From positions 682,001-746,000 of the forward strand of contig NZ_JACOOK010000001.1 of the NCBI RefSeq assembly GCF_014288115.1: a stretch of DNA of 64,000 bases, in the 5' to 3' direction. The notes under the pieces are model-generated. The model worked only from the letters and a program-made list of their open reading frames with translations. It did not search any database and was not told the origin of the DNA. This DNA is from Alistipes_A hominis (GTDB lineage Bacteria; Bacteroidota; Bacteroidia; Bacteroidales; Rikenellaceae). Made by a program: the position numbers and the translations under genes. This document shows, piece after piece, positions 37,255 through 45,841 of the stretch. Position 1 is the first letter of the stretch. Each line of letters opens with the position of its first letter.

Positions 37255-38106
37255 ATGTTACGAATTGCCATTCAGGCCAAAGGCCGACTCAACGAAGAGA
37301 GCGTGGAACTGCTCGCCGAAGCGGGCGTATCGATCGAAGAAAGCAAACGCAAGCTGCTGACGCGCTGCGACGATTTTCCGCTCGAAGTGCTGTACCTGCG
37401 CGACGACGACATTCCGCAGGCCGTTTCGATGGGCGTCGCCGACGTCGGGATCGTCGGTCTCAACGAAGTGGAAGAGAAAGGGTTCGACGTAAAAATCGCC
37501 CACAAGCTCGGATTCGGCAAATGCCGCATTTCGCTCGCCATCCCGAAAGCCGACGCGTACGACGGGATCGGCTATTTCAACGGCAAACGGGTGGCGACGT
37601 CCTACCCCGTCATCCTGTCGCGTTTTTTCAAGGGAAACGGGATCAACGCGGAGATCCACGAGATCGCCGGCTCGGTCGAGATCGCTCCGTCGGTCGGGAT
37701 GGCCGACGCCATCTTCGATATCGTCAGCTCCGGCGGCACGCTGGTAACCAACGGGCTGAAGGAGGTCGAAAAAGTGCTCTTCTCGGAAGCGGTGATGATC
37801 TCCAACCAATCGTTGTCGGAAGAGAAACGTCAAATCCTGTCGCAATTGCTGTTCCGCATCGAATCGGTCGAGCGCAGCCGCGGCATGAAGTACGTGCTGC
37901 TGAACCTGCCGCACGAAAAAATCGACGAGGCGATCCGCATCCTGCCGGGCATGAAGAGTCCGACGATCCTTCCGCTGGCTCAGGAGGGCTGGAGTTCGAT
38001 CCATGTCGTGATTAACGAACGCGAGTTGTGGAGCAAAATCGAACAGCTCAAGACGATCGGCGCAGAAGACATCCTCGTTCTCTCACTCGAAAAAATGATC
38101 TTGTAA
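37255..38106 (+). CDS. hisG: ATP phosphoribosyltransferase, long form
   Basis: HisG condenses ATP and PRPP, the first and feedback-controlled step of histidine synthesis. The 283-residue length and the C-terminal ACT-like regulatory domain (about 210-283) identify the long, HisZ-independent form. The catalytic domain shows AIQAKGRLNEES at 5-16, DVGIVGLNEV and the PRPP-binding stretch DIVSSGGTL near 157-165. It is the first gene after the attenuator. Its TAA stop shares one base with the hisD start (TAATG). Confidence 0.96.
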   Translation: MLRIAIQAKGRLNEESVELLAEAGVSIEESKRKLLTRCDDFPLEVLYLRDDDIPQAVSMGVADVGIVGLNEVEEKGFDVKIAHKLGFGKCRISLAIPKADAYDGIGYFNGKRVATSYPVILSRFFKGNGINAEIHEIAGSVEIAPSVGMADAIFDIVSSGGTLVTNGLKEVEKVLFSEAVMISNQSLSEEKRQILSQLLFRIESVERSRGMKYVLLNLPHEKIDEAIRILPGMKSPTILPLAQEGWSSIHVVINERELWSKIEQLKTIGAEDILVLSLEKMIL

Positions 38107-39389
38107 TGGAAATCCTGGTAAATCCCGACCCGCGCGAATGGGGGCCGCTGCTCAGCCGCCCGCAGATCGACCGTTCGGTGATCGGACAGCGGGTAGCCGA
38201 TATCCTCGCCTCGGTGAAAGCCGGAGGCGACAAAGCGCTGTTCGAACTGACGCGGCAGATCGACGGGATCGAACTGAAATCGGTCATCGTCACGCCGGAC
38301 GAGATCGGACAGGCAACGGAGAACGTTTCTCCGGAACTGAAAGCCGCCATCGCGACTGCCGCCCGCAACATCGAAGCGTTCCACGCGGCGCAGCGTCCGC
38401 AACCGGTCGAACTGGAAACGATGCCGGGCGTCAAGTGCATACAGCGCGCCGTGCCGATCCAGCGCGTCGGGCTCTATATCCCCGGAGGTTCCGCCCCGTT
38501 ATTCTCGACCGTATTGATGCTGGCGATCCCGGCGCGCGTAGCCGGCTGCAAAGAAATCGTTCTCTGCACCCCGCCCGATAAAAACGGCGACATCGCCCCG
38601 GCGATCCTCTATGCCGCCTCGCTGGCCGGCGTAGACCGTATTTTCAAAGCGGGGGGGGCGCAGGCGATCGCGGCGATGGCTTACGGCACCGAAAGCATCC
38701 CGAAAACGGATAAGATCTTCGGCCCGGGCAACCAGTACGTCACCGTCGCCAAACAGCAGGTCAGCACCTCGACCGTGGCGATCGACATGCCGGCCGGCCC
38801 GTCCGAAGTGCTGGTAATGGCCGATTCGGGCGCCGTGCCCGCTTTCGTGGCTTCCGATCTGCTGTCGCAGGCCGAGCACGGGAGCGACTCGCAGGCGATT
38901 CTACTGACGCCGTCGCGCGGTTTTGCCGAACAGGTGGTCCGCGAAGTGGAACGACAACTGGCCGAACTGCCGCGCCGCGACATCGCGACCCGGGCGCTGG
39001 ACAACAGCCGCATCGTCGTGATGGACAGCGAGGACGACCTGATCGCATTCAGCAACGCCTACGGCCCGGAACACCTGATCATCTCGATGGAAAATCCGTG
39101 GGAAATCGCCGAAAGAATCACCGCAGCCGGAAGCGTCTTCATCGGAAACTATACTCCCGAAAGCGCGGGCGACTACGCATCGGGCACAAACCATACGCTG
39201 CCGACCTACGGCTGGGCGCACGCTTACAGCGGCGTGAACCTCGACAGCTTCCTACGCAAGATCACCTACCAGGAGATCACGACCGACGGACTCCGCGGCA
39301 TAGGGAACGTCATCGAAACGATGGCGGGGGCCGAAGGGCTCGACGCGCACAAAAATGCGGTGACGATCCGGCTGAAAAGCCTCGGGTAA
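38106..39389 (+). CDS. hisD: Histidinol dehydrogenase
   Basis: HisD oxidises L-histidinol to histidine in two NAD-dependent steps. The 427-residue protein has zinc ligands Q255 and H258 in SQAEHGSDSQ, the catalytic EHLII pair, and SAGDYASGTNH containing the next metal ligand. The start is ATG 38106, overlapping the hisG stop by one base; an upstream open frame is inside hisG. Second gene of the operon. Confidence 0.96.
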   Translation: MEILVNPDPREWGPLLSRPQIDRSVIGQRVADILASVKAGGDKALFELTRQIDGIELKSVIVTPDEIGQATENVSPELKAAIATAARNIEAFHAAQRPQPVELETMPGVKCIQRAVPIQRVGLYIPGGSAPLFSTVLMLAIPARVAGCKEIVLCTPPDKNGDIAPAILYAASLAGVDRIFKAGGAQAIAAMAYGTESIPKTDKIFGPGNQYVTVAKQQVSTSTVAIDMPAGPSEVLVMADSGAVPAFVASDLLSQAEHGSDSQAILLTPSRGFAEQVVREVERQLAELPRRDIATRALDNSRIVVMDSEDDLIAFSNAYGPEHLIISMENPWEIAERITAAGSVFIGNYTPESAGDYASGTNHTLPTYGWAHAYSGVNLDSFLRKITYQEITTDGLRGIGNVIETMAGAEGLDAHKNAVTIRLKSLG

Positions 39390-39480
39390 ACGACGCCGCG
39401 AAAAACGCCCGGCAGGCCGCGACCGGTTGCGGAAACGCCTGCCGAAATACAGTAGCGAAAACAAGACAAAGACACAAACG

Positions 39481-40503
39481 ATGGATATCCGCGAACTACT
39501 CAGAGAAAACATACGCACGCTGGCCCCCTACTCGACCGCGCGGGACGAATACCAGGGCGAATTGGGCATCTACCTCGACGCCAACGAAAACCCGTACGAC
39601 AACAACTACAACCGCTACCCCGACCCGCATCAGAAAAACCTGAAACGGAGGCTGGCGGAAATCAAGGGCGTGCCGGTCGAAAAGATCTTCATCGGCAACG
39701 GTTCGGACGAACCGATCGACCTGGTGTTCCGGTTGTTCTGCGAACCCCGGCGGCACAATGCGGTGTCGATCGCCCCGACTTACGGCATGTACAAGGTGGC
39801 GGCGGCGATCAACGACGTGCAGATGCGCGAGGTGCAGTTGGAGCCCGGTTTCACGCTGGATGCGGAAAAGCTGTTGGCGGCGACCGACGAGAACACCCGG
39901 CTGCTGTTCCTCTGCTCGCCGAACAACCCGTCGGGCAACTGTTTTCCGAAAAAAGAGATCGAAAAGGTCATCCGCCGTTTCAACGGCATCGTGATCCTCG
40001 ACGAAGCGTATATCGACTTCGCCGGCCAGCCGGGCTTCCTGTCCGAACTGGACGAATACCCGAACCTCGTCATCCTGCAAACGCTGTCGAAAGCATGGGG
40101 CATGGCGGGCCTCCGGCTCGGGTTGGCTTTCGCACAACCGCTGATCGTCGATACGCTGAGCCGCGTGAAATATCCGTACAACATCAACGTCGTGACGCAA
40201 AAAATCGTCCTCGAACAGTTGCGAAGATCCCCCGACGCGCAGATCGCCGAAATCGTTTCGGAACGCGGACGCGTGCTGGAAGGACTCGCGAAAAACCCCG
40301 TCATCCGGAAAATCCACCCGACGGACGCCAACTTCGTACTGGTCGAAGTGGACGAACCGCGCACAATATACGACCGCCTGATCGGAGCGGGCATCATCGT
40401 TCGCGACCGCTCGCGGATCAAAGGATGCGAAGGCTGCCTGCGGATCACGATCGGCACGCCGGAAGAGAACGACCGGCTGCTCGAAACCCTGAAAAAACTG
40501 TAA
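39481..40503 (+). CDS. hisC: Histidinol-phosphate aminotransferase
   Basis: A PLP enzyme converting imidazole-acetol phosphate to histidinol phosphate. The 340-residue protein has the class I/II fold: LDANENPYD near the start, SPNNPSGN at about 141-148, ILDEAYIDF near 174-182 and the PLP lysine K204 in LSKAWGMAGLRLG. ATG 39481 matches the family start; the frame is open 54 nt upstream. The 91-nt gap after hisD is the largest inside the operon, and I see no promoter in it. Confidence 0.95.
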   Translation: MDIRELLRENIRTLAPYSTARDEYQGELGIYLDANENPYDNNYNRYPDPHQKNLKRRLAEIKGVPVEKIFIGNGSDEPIDLVFRLFCEPRRHNAVSIAPTYGMYKVAAAINDVQMREVQLEPGFTLDAEKLLAATDENTRLLFLCSPNNPSGNCFPKKEIEKVIRRFNGIVILDEAYIDFAGQPGFLSELDEYPNLVILQTLSKAWGMAGLRLGLAFAQPLIVDTLSRVKYPYNINVVTQKIVLEQLRRSPDAQIAEIVSERGRVLEGLAKNPVIRKIHPTDANFVLVEVDEPRTIYDRLIGAGIIVRDRSRIKGCEGCLRITIGTPEENDRLLETLKKL

Positions 40504-40505
40504 CG

Positions 40506-41630
40506 ATGAAACGCGTACTTTTCATAGACCGCGACGGAACCCTGATCAAGGAACCGCCGGTCGATTACCAGGTCGATTCGTTCGAAAAACTGGAATTTAT
40601 GCCCGGGGCGATCACGGCCATGAGCCGCATCGCTACGCTCGGTTACGAGCTGGCGATGGCCACGAACCAAGACGGATTGGGAACGGCGAGTTTCCCCGAA
40701 GCGACGTTCTGGCCGGCGCACAACCTGATGCTCAAAACGTTCGAAGGCGAGGGCGTTCGCTTCGACGACATCCTGATCGACCGTTCGATGCCCGCCGACA
40801 ACGCCCCGACGCGCAAACCGCTGACCGGGATGTTCGGCAAATATCTCGGCGGAGACTACGACCTGAAAAATTCGCTGGTCATCGGCGACCGCACGACCGA
40901 CATCGAATTGGCCCGAAATCTCGGCGCAAAGGGAATCTTGTTGCAGCCCGTCGAAGCGGGACGCGCGATATTGGCCGAAAGGGGCCTTGCGGAACACTGC
41001 GTGCTGATCACCGACGACTGGAACCGCGTCTGGCAATTCCTGCGCGCCGGCGAACGCACCGCCGAAATCGCCCGTAAGACGCGCGAGACGGATATCCGCG
41101 TGGCGATCGACCTGGACGGCAGCGGGTCGTCGCACATCGACACCGGACTGAAATTTTTCGACCACATGCTCGAACAGATCGTGCACCATGCCGGAGTATC
41201 GCTGATCGTCGAGGTCAAAGGCGACCTTGAAGTGGACGAACACCATACGATCGAAGATACGGCCATCGTGCTCGGCGAAGCGGTTTACCAGGCGCTCGGA
41301 TCGAAACTCGGCATCGAACGCTACGGTTTCTGCCTGCCGATGGACGAATGCCGGGCCAGCGTGCTGATCGACTTCGGTGGCCGGATCGACTTCGACTGGA
41401 ACGTCCCGTTCCGCCGCGAGCGCATCGGCGACGTGCCGACCGAAATGTTCCGCCATTTCTTCAAGAGCTTCGCCGACGCCGCGCGCTGCAACCTGCACAT
41501 CGCGGCCGAAGGCGAAAACGAGCACCACAAAATCGAGGGCGTGTTCAAGGCCTTCTCTCGCGCGCTGCGGATGGCCATCGCCCGCAACGGCTTCAAATTT
41601 GAATTGCCAAGCAGTAAAGGAGTATTATGA
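40506..41630 (+). CDS. hisB: Bifunctional histidinol-phosphatase / imidazoleglycerol-phosphate dehydratase
   Basis: A 374-residue fusion. The N-terminal HAD phosphatase (about 1-165) shows D8 and D10 in DRDGTL and removes phosphate from histidinol phosphate. The C-terminal IGPD domain (about 182-374) shows metal-binding histidine clusters FFDHMLEQIVHHAG and DEHHTIED and later GENEHHKIEGVFKAF. This fusion type is found in enterobacteria and Bacteroidota. It begins 2 nt after hisC and overlaps hisH by 4 nt. Confidence 0.96.
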   Translation: MKRVLFIDRDGTLIKEPPVDYQVDSFEKLEFMPGAITAMSRIATLGYELAMATNQDGLGTASFPEATFWPAHNLMLKTFEGEGVRFDDILIDRSMPADNAPTRKPLTGMFGKYLGGDYDLKNSLVIGDRTTDIELARNLGAKGILLQPVEAGRAILAERGLAEHCVLITDDWNRVWQFLRAGERTAEIARKTRETDIRVAIDLDGSGSSHIDTGLKFFDHMLEQIVHHAGVSLIVEVKGDLEVDEHHTIEDTAIVLGEAVYQALGSKLGIERYGFCLPMDECRASVLIDFGGRIDFDWNVPFRRERIGDVPTEMFRHFFKSFADAARCNLHIAAEGENEHHKIEGVFKAFSRALRMAIARNGFKFELPSSKGVL

Positions 41631-42208
41631 TAGCAGTAATCGACTACGACACCGGCAACCTGCGTTCCGTCGCCAACGCGCTCGGACGACTGGGAGCCGA
41701 ATACCGGATCACCGCGTCGCCGGACGAGATCCGTTCGGCCGAACGGGTATTGCTGCCCGGCGTCGGCGAAGCTTCGACCGCGATGGAAAAACTGCGCGAA
41801 CGCGGACTGGTCGAAACGATCCGTTCGCTCACGCAGCCCGTACTGGGTATCTGCATCGGCGTACAGTTGCTGTGCCGCCACAGCGAGGAGGGCGACGCCG
41901 AGTGCATCGGAATTTTCGACAACGAAGTGCGTAAATTCACGGCCGAAGGGCTCAAAGTACCGCACATGGGATGGAACAGCATCGGGAACCTGCGTTCGCC
42001 GCTGCTGGACGGTATCGCCGAAGGTTCGTACGTCTACTACGTGCACTCGTACGCCCCGACCGTCAACGGCGACACGATCGCCACGACCGTTTACGGCGAA
42101 ACGTTCAGCGGCGCGATCAACCGCGGCAACTTCTTCGGGACGCAGTTTCATCCGGAAAAAAGCGCCTCGGTCGGCGAACGCATCCTACAAAACTTTTTAA
42201 CGCTATGA
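41627..42208 (+). CDS. hisH: Imidazole glycerol phosphate synthase, glutaminase subunit
   Basis: HisH hydrolyses glutamine and channels ammonia to HisF. The 193-residue class I amidotransferase has the nucleophile C76 in LGICIGVQLL and the catalytic pair in QFHPEKS near the C-terminus, plus PHMGWN. Both ends overlap neighbours by four bases (ATGA), indicating tight translational coupling in the operon. Confidence 0.96.
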   Translation: MIAVIDYDTGNLRSVANALGRLGAEYRITASPDEIRSAERVLLPGVGEASTAMEKLRERGLVETIRSLTQPVLGICIGVQLLCRHSEEGDAECIGIFDNEVRKFTAEGLKVPHMGWNSIGNLRSPLLDGIAEGSYVYYVHSYAPTVNGDTIATTVYGETFSGAINRGNFFGTQFHPEKSASVGERILQNFLTL

Positions 42209-42960
42209 TTGAGATTATCCCGGCAATAGACCTGATCGGCGGCCAGTGCGTCCGGCTGACGCAGGGCGACTACGACCGCCGTACCACCTATTACAAAGAC
42301 CCGCTCGACGCGGCGCGACGTTACGAGGACTGCGGCATCCGGCGGCTGCACCTGGTCGATCTGGACGGAGCCAAGGCCGCGCACCCGGTCAACCTGAACG
42401 TGCTCGAACGGATCACCGCTTCGACCTCGCTGCAAGTGCAGTACGGCGGCGGCATCAAAAATGCCGAAGCCCTGCGCGATGTGTTCGGCAGCGGAGCGAG
42501 TCGCGCGATCTGCGGCAGCATCGCCGTCACGCAGCCCGATGCGTTCCGCGAGTGGCTGGCCGAATTCGGCTCCGCGAAAATGATCCTCGGCGCAGATACC
42601 CGCGACGGACGGATCGCGATCAACGGCTGGCTCGAAGCCGCTACGGTGGGAGTCGAAGAACTGATCGGATCGTTCCGCGGCGCAGGACTGTCGCAGGTGA
42701 TCTGCACCGATATCGCCAAAGACGGGATGCTTTCGGGCCCGTCCGTCCCGCTGTATCTGCAACTCCAAAAAACGTTTCCGGAGATCGACATTACGGTCAG
42801 CGGCGGCATCAGCTCATGGGAAGACATCGAGGAACTCGATCGAAACGGACTGCGCAGCGTCGTCGTCGGCAAGGCGATCTATGAAGGACGGATCCGTTTC
42901 GAACAGCTCGAAAAATACATGCTTACAGTACGAACCGACAAAAACCAACAACGGTGTTAG
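42205..42960 (+). CDS. hisA: ProFAR isomerase (phosphoribosylformimino-5-aminoimidazole carboxamide ribotide isomerase)
   Basis: HisA is a (beta/alpha)8 barrel isomerase acting just before HisHF. The 251-residue protein has the paralogous half-barrel phosphate motifs YGGGIK near 79-84 and VSGGISS near 196-202, and catalytic aspartates in the PAIDLIGG and ADTRDG contexts. ATG 42205 overlaps the hisH stop; the 3' end overlaps hisF by 7 nt. Confidence 0.95.
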   Translation: MIEIIPAIDLIGGQCVRLTQGDYDRRTTYYKDPLDAARRYEDCGIRRLHLVDLDGAKAAHPVNLNVLERITASTSLQVQYGGGIKNAEALRDVFGSGASRAICGSIAVTQPDAFREWLAEFGSAKMILGADTRDGRIAINGWLEAATVGVEELIGSFRGAGLSQVICTDIAKDGMLSGPSVPLYLQLQKTFPEIDITVSGGISSWEDIEELDRNGLRSVVVGKAIYEGRIRFEQLEKYMLTVRTDKNQQRC

Positions 42961-43709
42961 CGAAGAGAATCATCCCCTGCTTGGATATCAAGGACGGGCA
43001 GACGGTCAAGGGAATCAATTTCCTCGAACTGCGCGGCGTCGGCGACCCGGTCGAACTGGGACGCAGGTATGCCGAAGAGGGAGCCGACGAACTGGTTTAC
43101 CTCGACATCAGCGCGTCGATGGAAGGGCGCAGGACTTTTGCCGAACTGGTGACGCGCATCGCCGCGAACATCAACATCCCGTTCACGGTCGGCGGCGGCA
43201 TCGCATCGGTCGAAGACGCCGGACGGCTGCTGACCGCCGGGGCCGACAAAGTGACCGTCAACAGCGCGGCCGTCAATAACCCCGACCTGATCAGCGATAT
43301 CGCGTCGAAGTACGGCAACCAGTTCGTCGTCGTGGCGATCGACGCCAAACAGATCGACGGCCGGTGGCGCGTGACCACGCACGGCGGACACCGGCTGTCG
43401 GACAAGGAACTGTTTTCGTGGGCCGCCGAAGCGCAGCGGCGCGGAGCCGGCGAGATTTTATTCACGTCAATGGATCACGACGGCACGAAAAACGGCTACC
43501 CGTGCGAAACCTACGCTCGGCTATCACAAATGCTGTCGATCCCGGTGATCGCTTCGGGCGGAGCCGGAACCGCGCAGCACATCGCCGACGTATTGACCGA
43601 AGGGCGTGCCGACGCCGCCCTTGCCGCCAGTATTTTCCATTATGGGGAGATCCCGATCCCCCGCCTGAAACAGGAGTTGAACAAATTGCATATACCTGTC
43701 AGATTATGA
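42954..43709 (+). CDS. hisF: Imidazole glycerol phosphate synthase, cyclase subunit
   Basis: HisF uses ammonia from HisH to form imidazole glycerol phosphate and AICAR. The 251-residue (beta/alpha)8 barrel begins MLAKRIIPCLDIKDG with the catalytic Asp, and carries VGGGIAS and ASGGAGT phosphate motifs. The start codon is GTG 42954, chosen because the conserved N-terminus begins there and no ATG fits; it overlaps the end of hisA by 7 nt. Confidence 0.95.
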   Translation: MLAKRIIPCLDIKDGQTVKGINFLELRGVGDPVELGRRYAEEGADELVYLDISASMEGRRTFAELVTRIAANINIPFTVGGGIASVEDAGRLLTAGADKVTVNSAAVNNPDLISDIASKYGNQFVVVAIDAKQIDGRWRVTTHGGHRLSDKELFSWAAEAQRRGAGEILFTSMDHDGTKNGYPCETYARLSQMLSIPVIASGGAGTAQHIADVLTEGRADAALAASIFHYGEIPIPRLKQELNKLHIPVRL

Positions 43710-44308
43710 TAAAATTCAGTGAATTGAACACAACCAAGCGTTGTGAGGGACTGGTTCCCGCAATCATCCAGGACGACAATACGCGCCAAGTCCTGATGCT
43801 GGGCTACATGAATGAGGAAGCCTACGACAAAACCGTGGCCGAAGGTCGCGTGACCTTTTTCAGTCGCGCGAAAAACCGTCTGTGGACGAAAGGCGAAACC
43901 AGCGGTAACTTCCTGAACGTCAAAAGCATCGTCAAAGACTGCGACGACGACACGCTGTTGATCCGCGTCGTACCGGTCGGCCCGGTTTGTCACAAGGGAA
44001 CGAAAACCTGTTTCGGCGGACGCGAAAACGAAGGATTCATCGGCGAGCTGCAAAGCGTAATCCAGCAGCGCCACCGCGAAATGCCGGAAGGTTCGTACAC
44101 CACGAAACTGTTCACCAAAGGCGTTAAGAAGATCGCACAGAAAGTAGGCGAAGAAGCGGTCGAAACCGTCATCGAGGCAGTAGCGAACAACAATACGGAC
44201 GTGGTTTACGAAGCATCCGACCTGATCTACCACCTGCTCGTACTGCTCGAAAACCAAGGCCTGTCGATCGCCGACCTGGAAGAAGAACTGGCCGAACGAC
44301 ACAAGTAG
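43706..44308 (+). CDS. hisIE: Bifunctional phosphoribosyl-AMP cyclohydrolase / phosphoribosyl-ATP pyrophosphatase
   Basis: A 200-residue fusion performing the second and third steps of histidine synthesis. The HisI half (about 1-112) shows the zinc cysteines and metal site in CDDDTLLIRV and PVCHKGTKTCF; the HisE half (about 115-200) shows the helical KKIAQKVGEEAVETVIEA with acidic metal ligands. It starts with ATGA overlapping hisF and ends the his cluster. With it, all ten catalytic steps are encoded in one run of eight genes. Confidence 0.95.
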   Translation: MIKFSELNTTKRCEGLVPAIIQDDNTRQVLMLGYMNEEAYDKTVAEGRVTFFSRAKNRLWTKGETSGNFLNVKSIVKDCDDDTLLIRVVPVGPVCHKGTKTCFGGRENEGFIGELQSVIQQRHREMPEGSYTTKLFTKGVKKIAQKVGEEAVETVIEAVANNNTDVVYEASDLIYHLLVLLENQGLSIADLEEELAERHK

Positions 44309-44367
44309 GCATAGAAAATGCGGGGCTTTTCATTATCTTTACAAACCGAAACGCTAAAACTAAAACT

Positions 44368-44832
44368 ATGGACAATAAAAAAATCGGAATAGCCAGCGAC
44401 CATGCCGGCTACCAACTCAAAGAATTCGTAATCGGTTACCTCGACTCGAAAGGCTACGACGTGTACGATTTCGGCACCAACTCGGAAGAGAGCTGCGATT
44501 ATCCGGACTATGCCCACCCGCTGGCCGAGGCCATCGAAAAAGGGGAACTGCCGCGCGGTATCGCGATGTGCGGTAGCGCCAACGGCATCACGATGACGCT
44601 GAACAAACATCAGGGAATCCGAGCCGCCCTTTGCTGGGAACCCGAAATCGCATCGTTGGCACGCCGCCACAACAACGCCAACGTCTGCACCATGCCGGCG
44701 CGGTTCATCAGCACCGACACGGCCCGCGAAATCGTCGATATTTTCCTGAACACCGAATTCGAAGGAGGCCGCCATCAGGCTCGTATCGATAAGATTCCGT
44801 TGAAAAACTGCGGCTGCGGAGAGAAAAAATAA
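44368..44832 (+). CDS. rpiB: Ribose-5-phosphate isomerase B
   Basis: RpiB interconverts ribulose 5-phosphate and ribose 5-phosphate. The 154-residue protein shows IGIASDHAGYQLKE, the catalytic-loop segment MCGSANGITM with its cysteine, and HNNANVCTMPARF. It follows hisIE after 59 nt; a TATCTTTA sequence at 44335-44342 could be a weak separate promoter, or the gene may be read from the his operon. Supplying ribose 5-phosphate for PRPP would suit the position, but that link is inference. A terminator follows. Confidence 0.93.
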   Translation: MDNKKIGIASDHAGYQLKEFVIGYLDSKGYDVYDFGTNSEESCDYPDYAHPLAEAIEKGELPRGIAMCGSANGITMTLNKHQGIRAALCWEPEIASLARRHNNANVCTMPARFISTDTAREIVDIFLNTEFEGGRHQARIDKIPLKNCGCGEKK

Positions 44833-44886
44833 TTTTCGAACCGAAGACGAACGCCGGCGGATTTCCGCACGACGACCGAATGCGCG

Positions 44887-44916
44887 AAGGCAGGGCACAA
44901 AACCCTGCCTTTCATT
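44887..44916 (+). terminator. Terminator of the his-rpiB unit
   Basis: AAGGCAGGG pairs with CCCTGCCTT across a short A-rich loop and is followed by TCATTTCAT. It lies about 55 nt after rpiB. Confidence 0.7.
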
Positions 44917-44977
44917 TCATCCCTCAAAAATTTTCGGCATAAAATCGGTAAAAACCGCAATTTTTTTTTCGTAATAA

Positions 44978-45008
44978 TTTGTAAAATTAAATTTTAATCG
45001 TACTTTTG
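44978..45008 (+). promoter_or_regulatory. Promoter of tRNA-Gly
   Basis: TTTG at 44978-44981 and TACTTTTG at 45001-45008 are 19 nt apart, an ideal match. The transcript would start near 45015, leaving a 5' leader of about 97 nt before the tRNA. Confidence 0.75.
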
Positions 45009-45111
45009 CATCACCAAAACGAAGCGCTTCACCAGCAGAGAAAGGGGAAGAGGGAGCACGAAGAAAGAGATTTGCAGAGATAGAAAGGAGAAGAGTTCGT
45101 TTTATTATTTT

Positions 45112-45184
45112 GCGGAAATAGCTCAGTTGGTAGAGCACAACCTTGCCAAGGTTGGGGTCGCGAGTTCGAGTCTCGTTTTCCGCT
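45112..45184 (+). tRNA. tRNA-Gly (anticodon GCC)
   Basis: A 73-nt cloverleaf: acceptor GCGGAAA pairs with TTTCCGC, the D arm is GCTC/GAGC, the anticodon stem CAACC/GGTTG encloses TTGCCAA with anticodon GCC, and the T loop is TTCGAGT. The discriminator is T and CCA is not encoded. Confidence 0.95.
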
Positions 45185-45218
45185 CTTAAAGCCCTGATAA
45201 AGAGGCTGAAAAAGATAG

Positions 45219-45260
45219 AAAAATCCTTATGCATCCATGATATGTAAGGATTTTTTCTTT
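45219..45260 (+). terminator. Terminator after tRNA-Gly
   Basis: AAAAATCCTTA (45219-45229) pairs with TAAGGATTTTT (45245-45255) and a T-rich tail follows. Confidence 0.7.
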
Positions 45261-45593
45261 TTAGGCCCTGAAAGGAAAAACGGTAAAAAGCAGGGGCGCA
45301 TAACCTTCCTACGACCCTATCCGTCCCAAATCAGGAACGGCTTTTAAACAACTATTACCCTTGCTGTTATACAGACATCAAACCCTAATTATCAGACACT
45401 CATCCCCGAGGAATCACATGATAGACGCGGGATATTGCTATTTCTGCCAGCATACGTTATTCCCCCGTCGAAGGGTCTGCTCCGCCAGTCATTTGCTTCT
45501 CCGGCAATGCCAATAAAAAATCCGGATGGTTTCCATCCGGATTTTTTGTTATTCAACCTATAAACAACGACAAGGCCGGTAAGAGCGATCGCA
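45261..45593. other. Gene-poor stretch with a strong bidirectional terminator
   Basis: I see no convincing gene in this stretch. At 45515-45547 there is a perfect 15-bp stem, AAAAAATCCGGATGG and its complement, with a three-base loop and T-runs on both strands. What it terminates is unclear; it may be a relic of a lost gene or shield the tRNA from the decayed sequence downstream. Confidence 0.6.
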
Positions 45594-45841
45594 CCGCCTC
45601 CTGCCCCCTCGCTTCGAGCCAATTACACCGCCGACGCCCGCATCGCGATAAAAGAAAGGACATCGGCAGCGAATATGCCAGCGCCTTCCGTATCACCGAA
45701 AAGAACGACCGGACCGTTCGTCCTCGCTATGAATCGCACGTTCTGAAAACAGTTCCGGCAATCGGGTATTACAAGGTACGTACCGTCAACCGATATAATA
45801 TCAGCGATTATAATTCAGATCTTTCAACAACCGTCTATTGA
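45594..45841 (+). pseudogene. Decayed fragment resembling a fibronectin type III domain
   Basis: One frame from 45594 reads PPPAPSLRANYTADARIAI; a different frame from about 45659 reads DIGSEYASAFRIT and then GYYKVRTVNRYNISDYNSD. Together they follow the layout of an FN3 module: a proline start, first strands, and the final Y.YKVRAVN..G.SDYS-like strands. There is no start codon and the frame changes in between, so this looks like the remains of the 3' end of a surface protein gene. Its end runs into the 3' end of the convergent glycosyltransferase gene. The call is pattern-based and could be chance. Confidence 0.35.

Noticed and set aside
45112..45184. tRNA-Gly as an integration site of a mobile element
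   Set aside because: I see no direct repeat of its 3' end and no integrase gene within the window.
45392..45622. 76-codon minus-strand frame near the tRNA
   Set aside because: It runs through the 15-bp terminator palindrome, has no recognisable domain and unusual composition.
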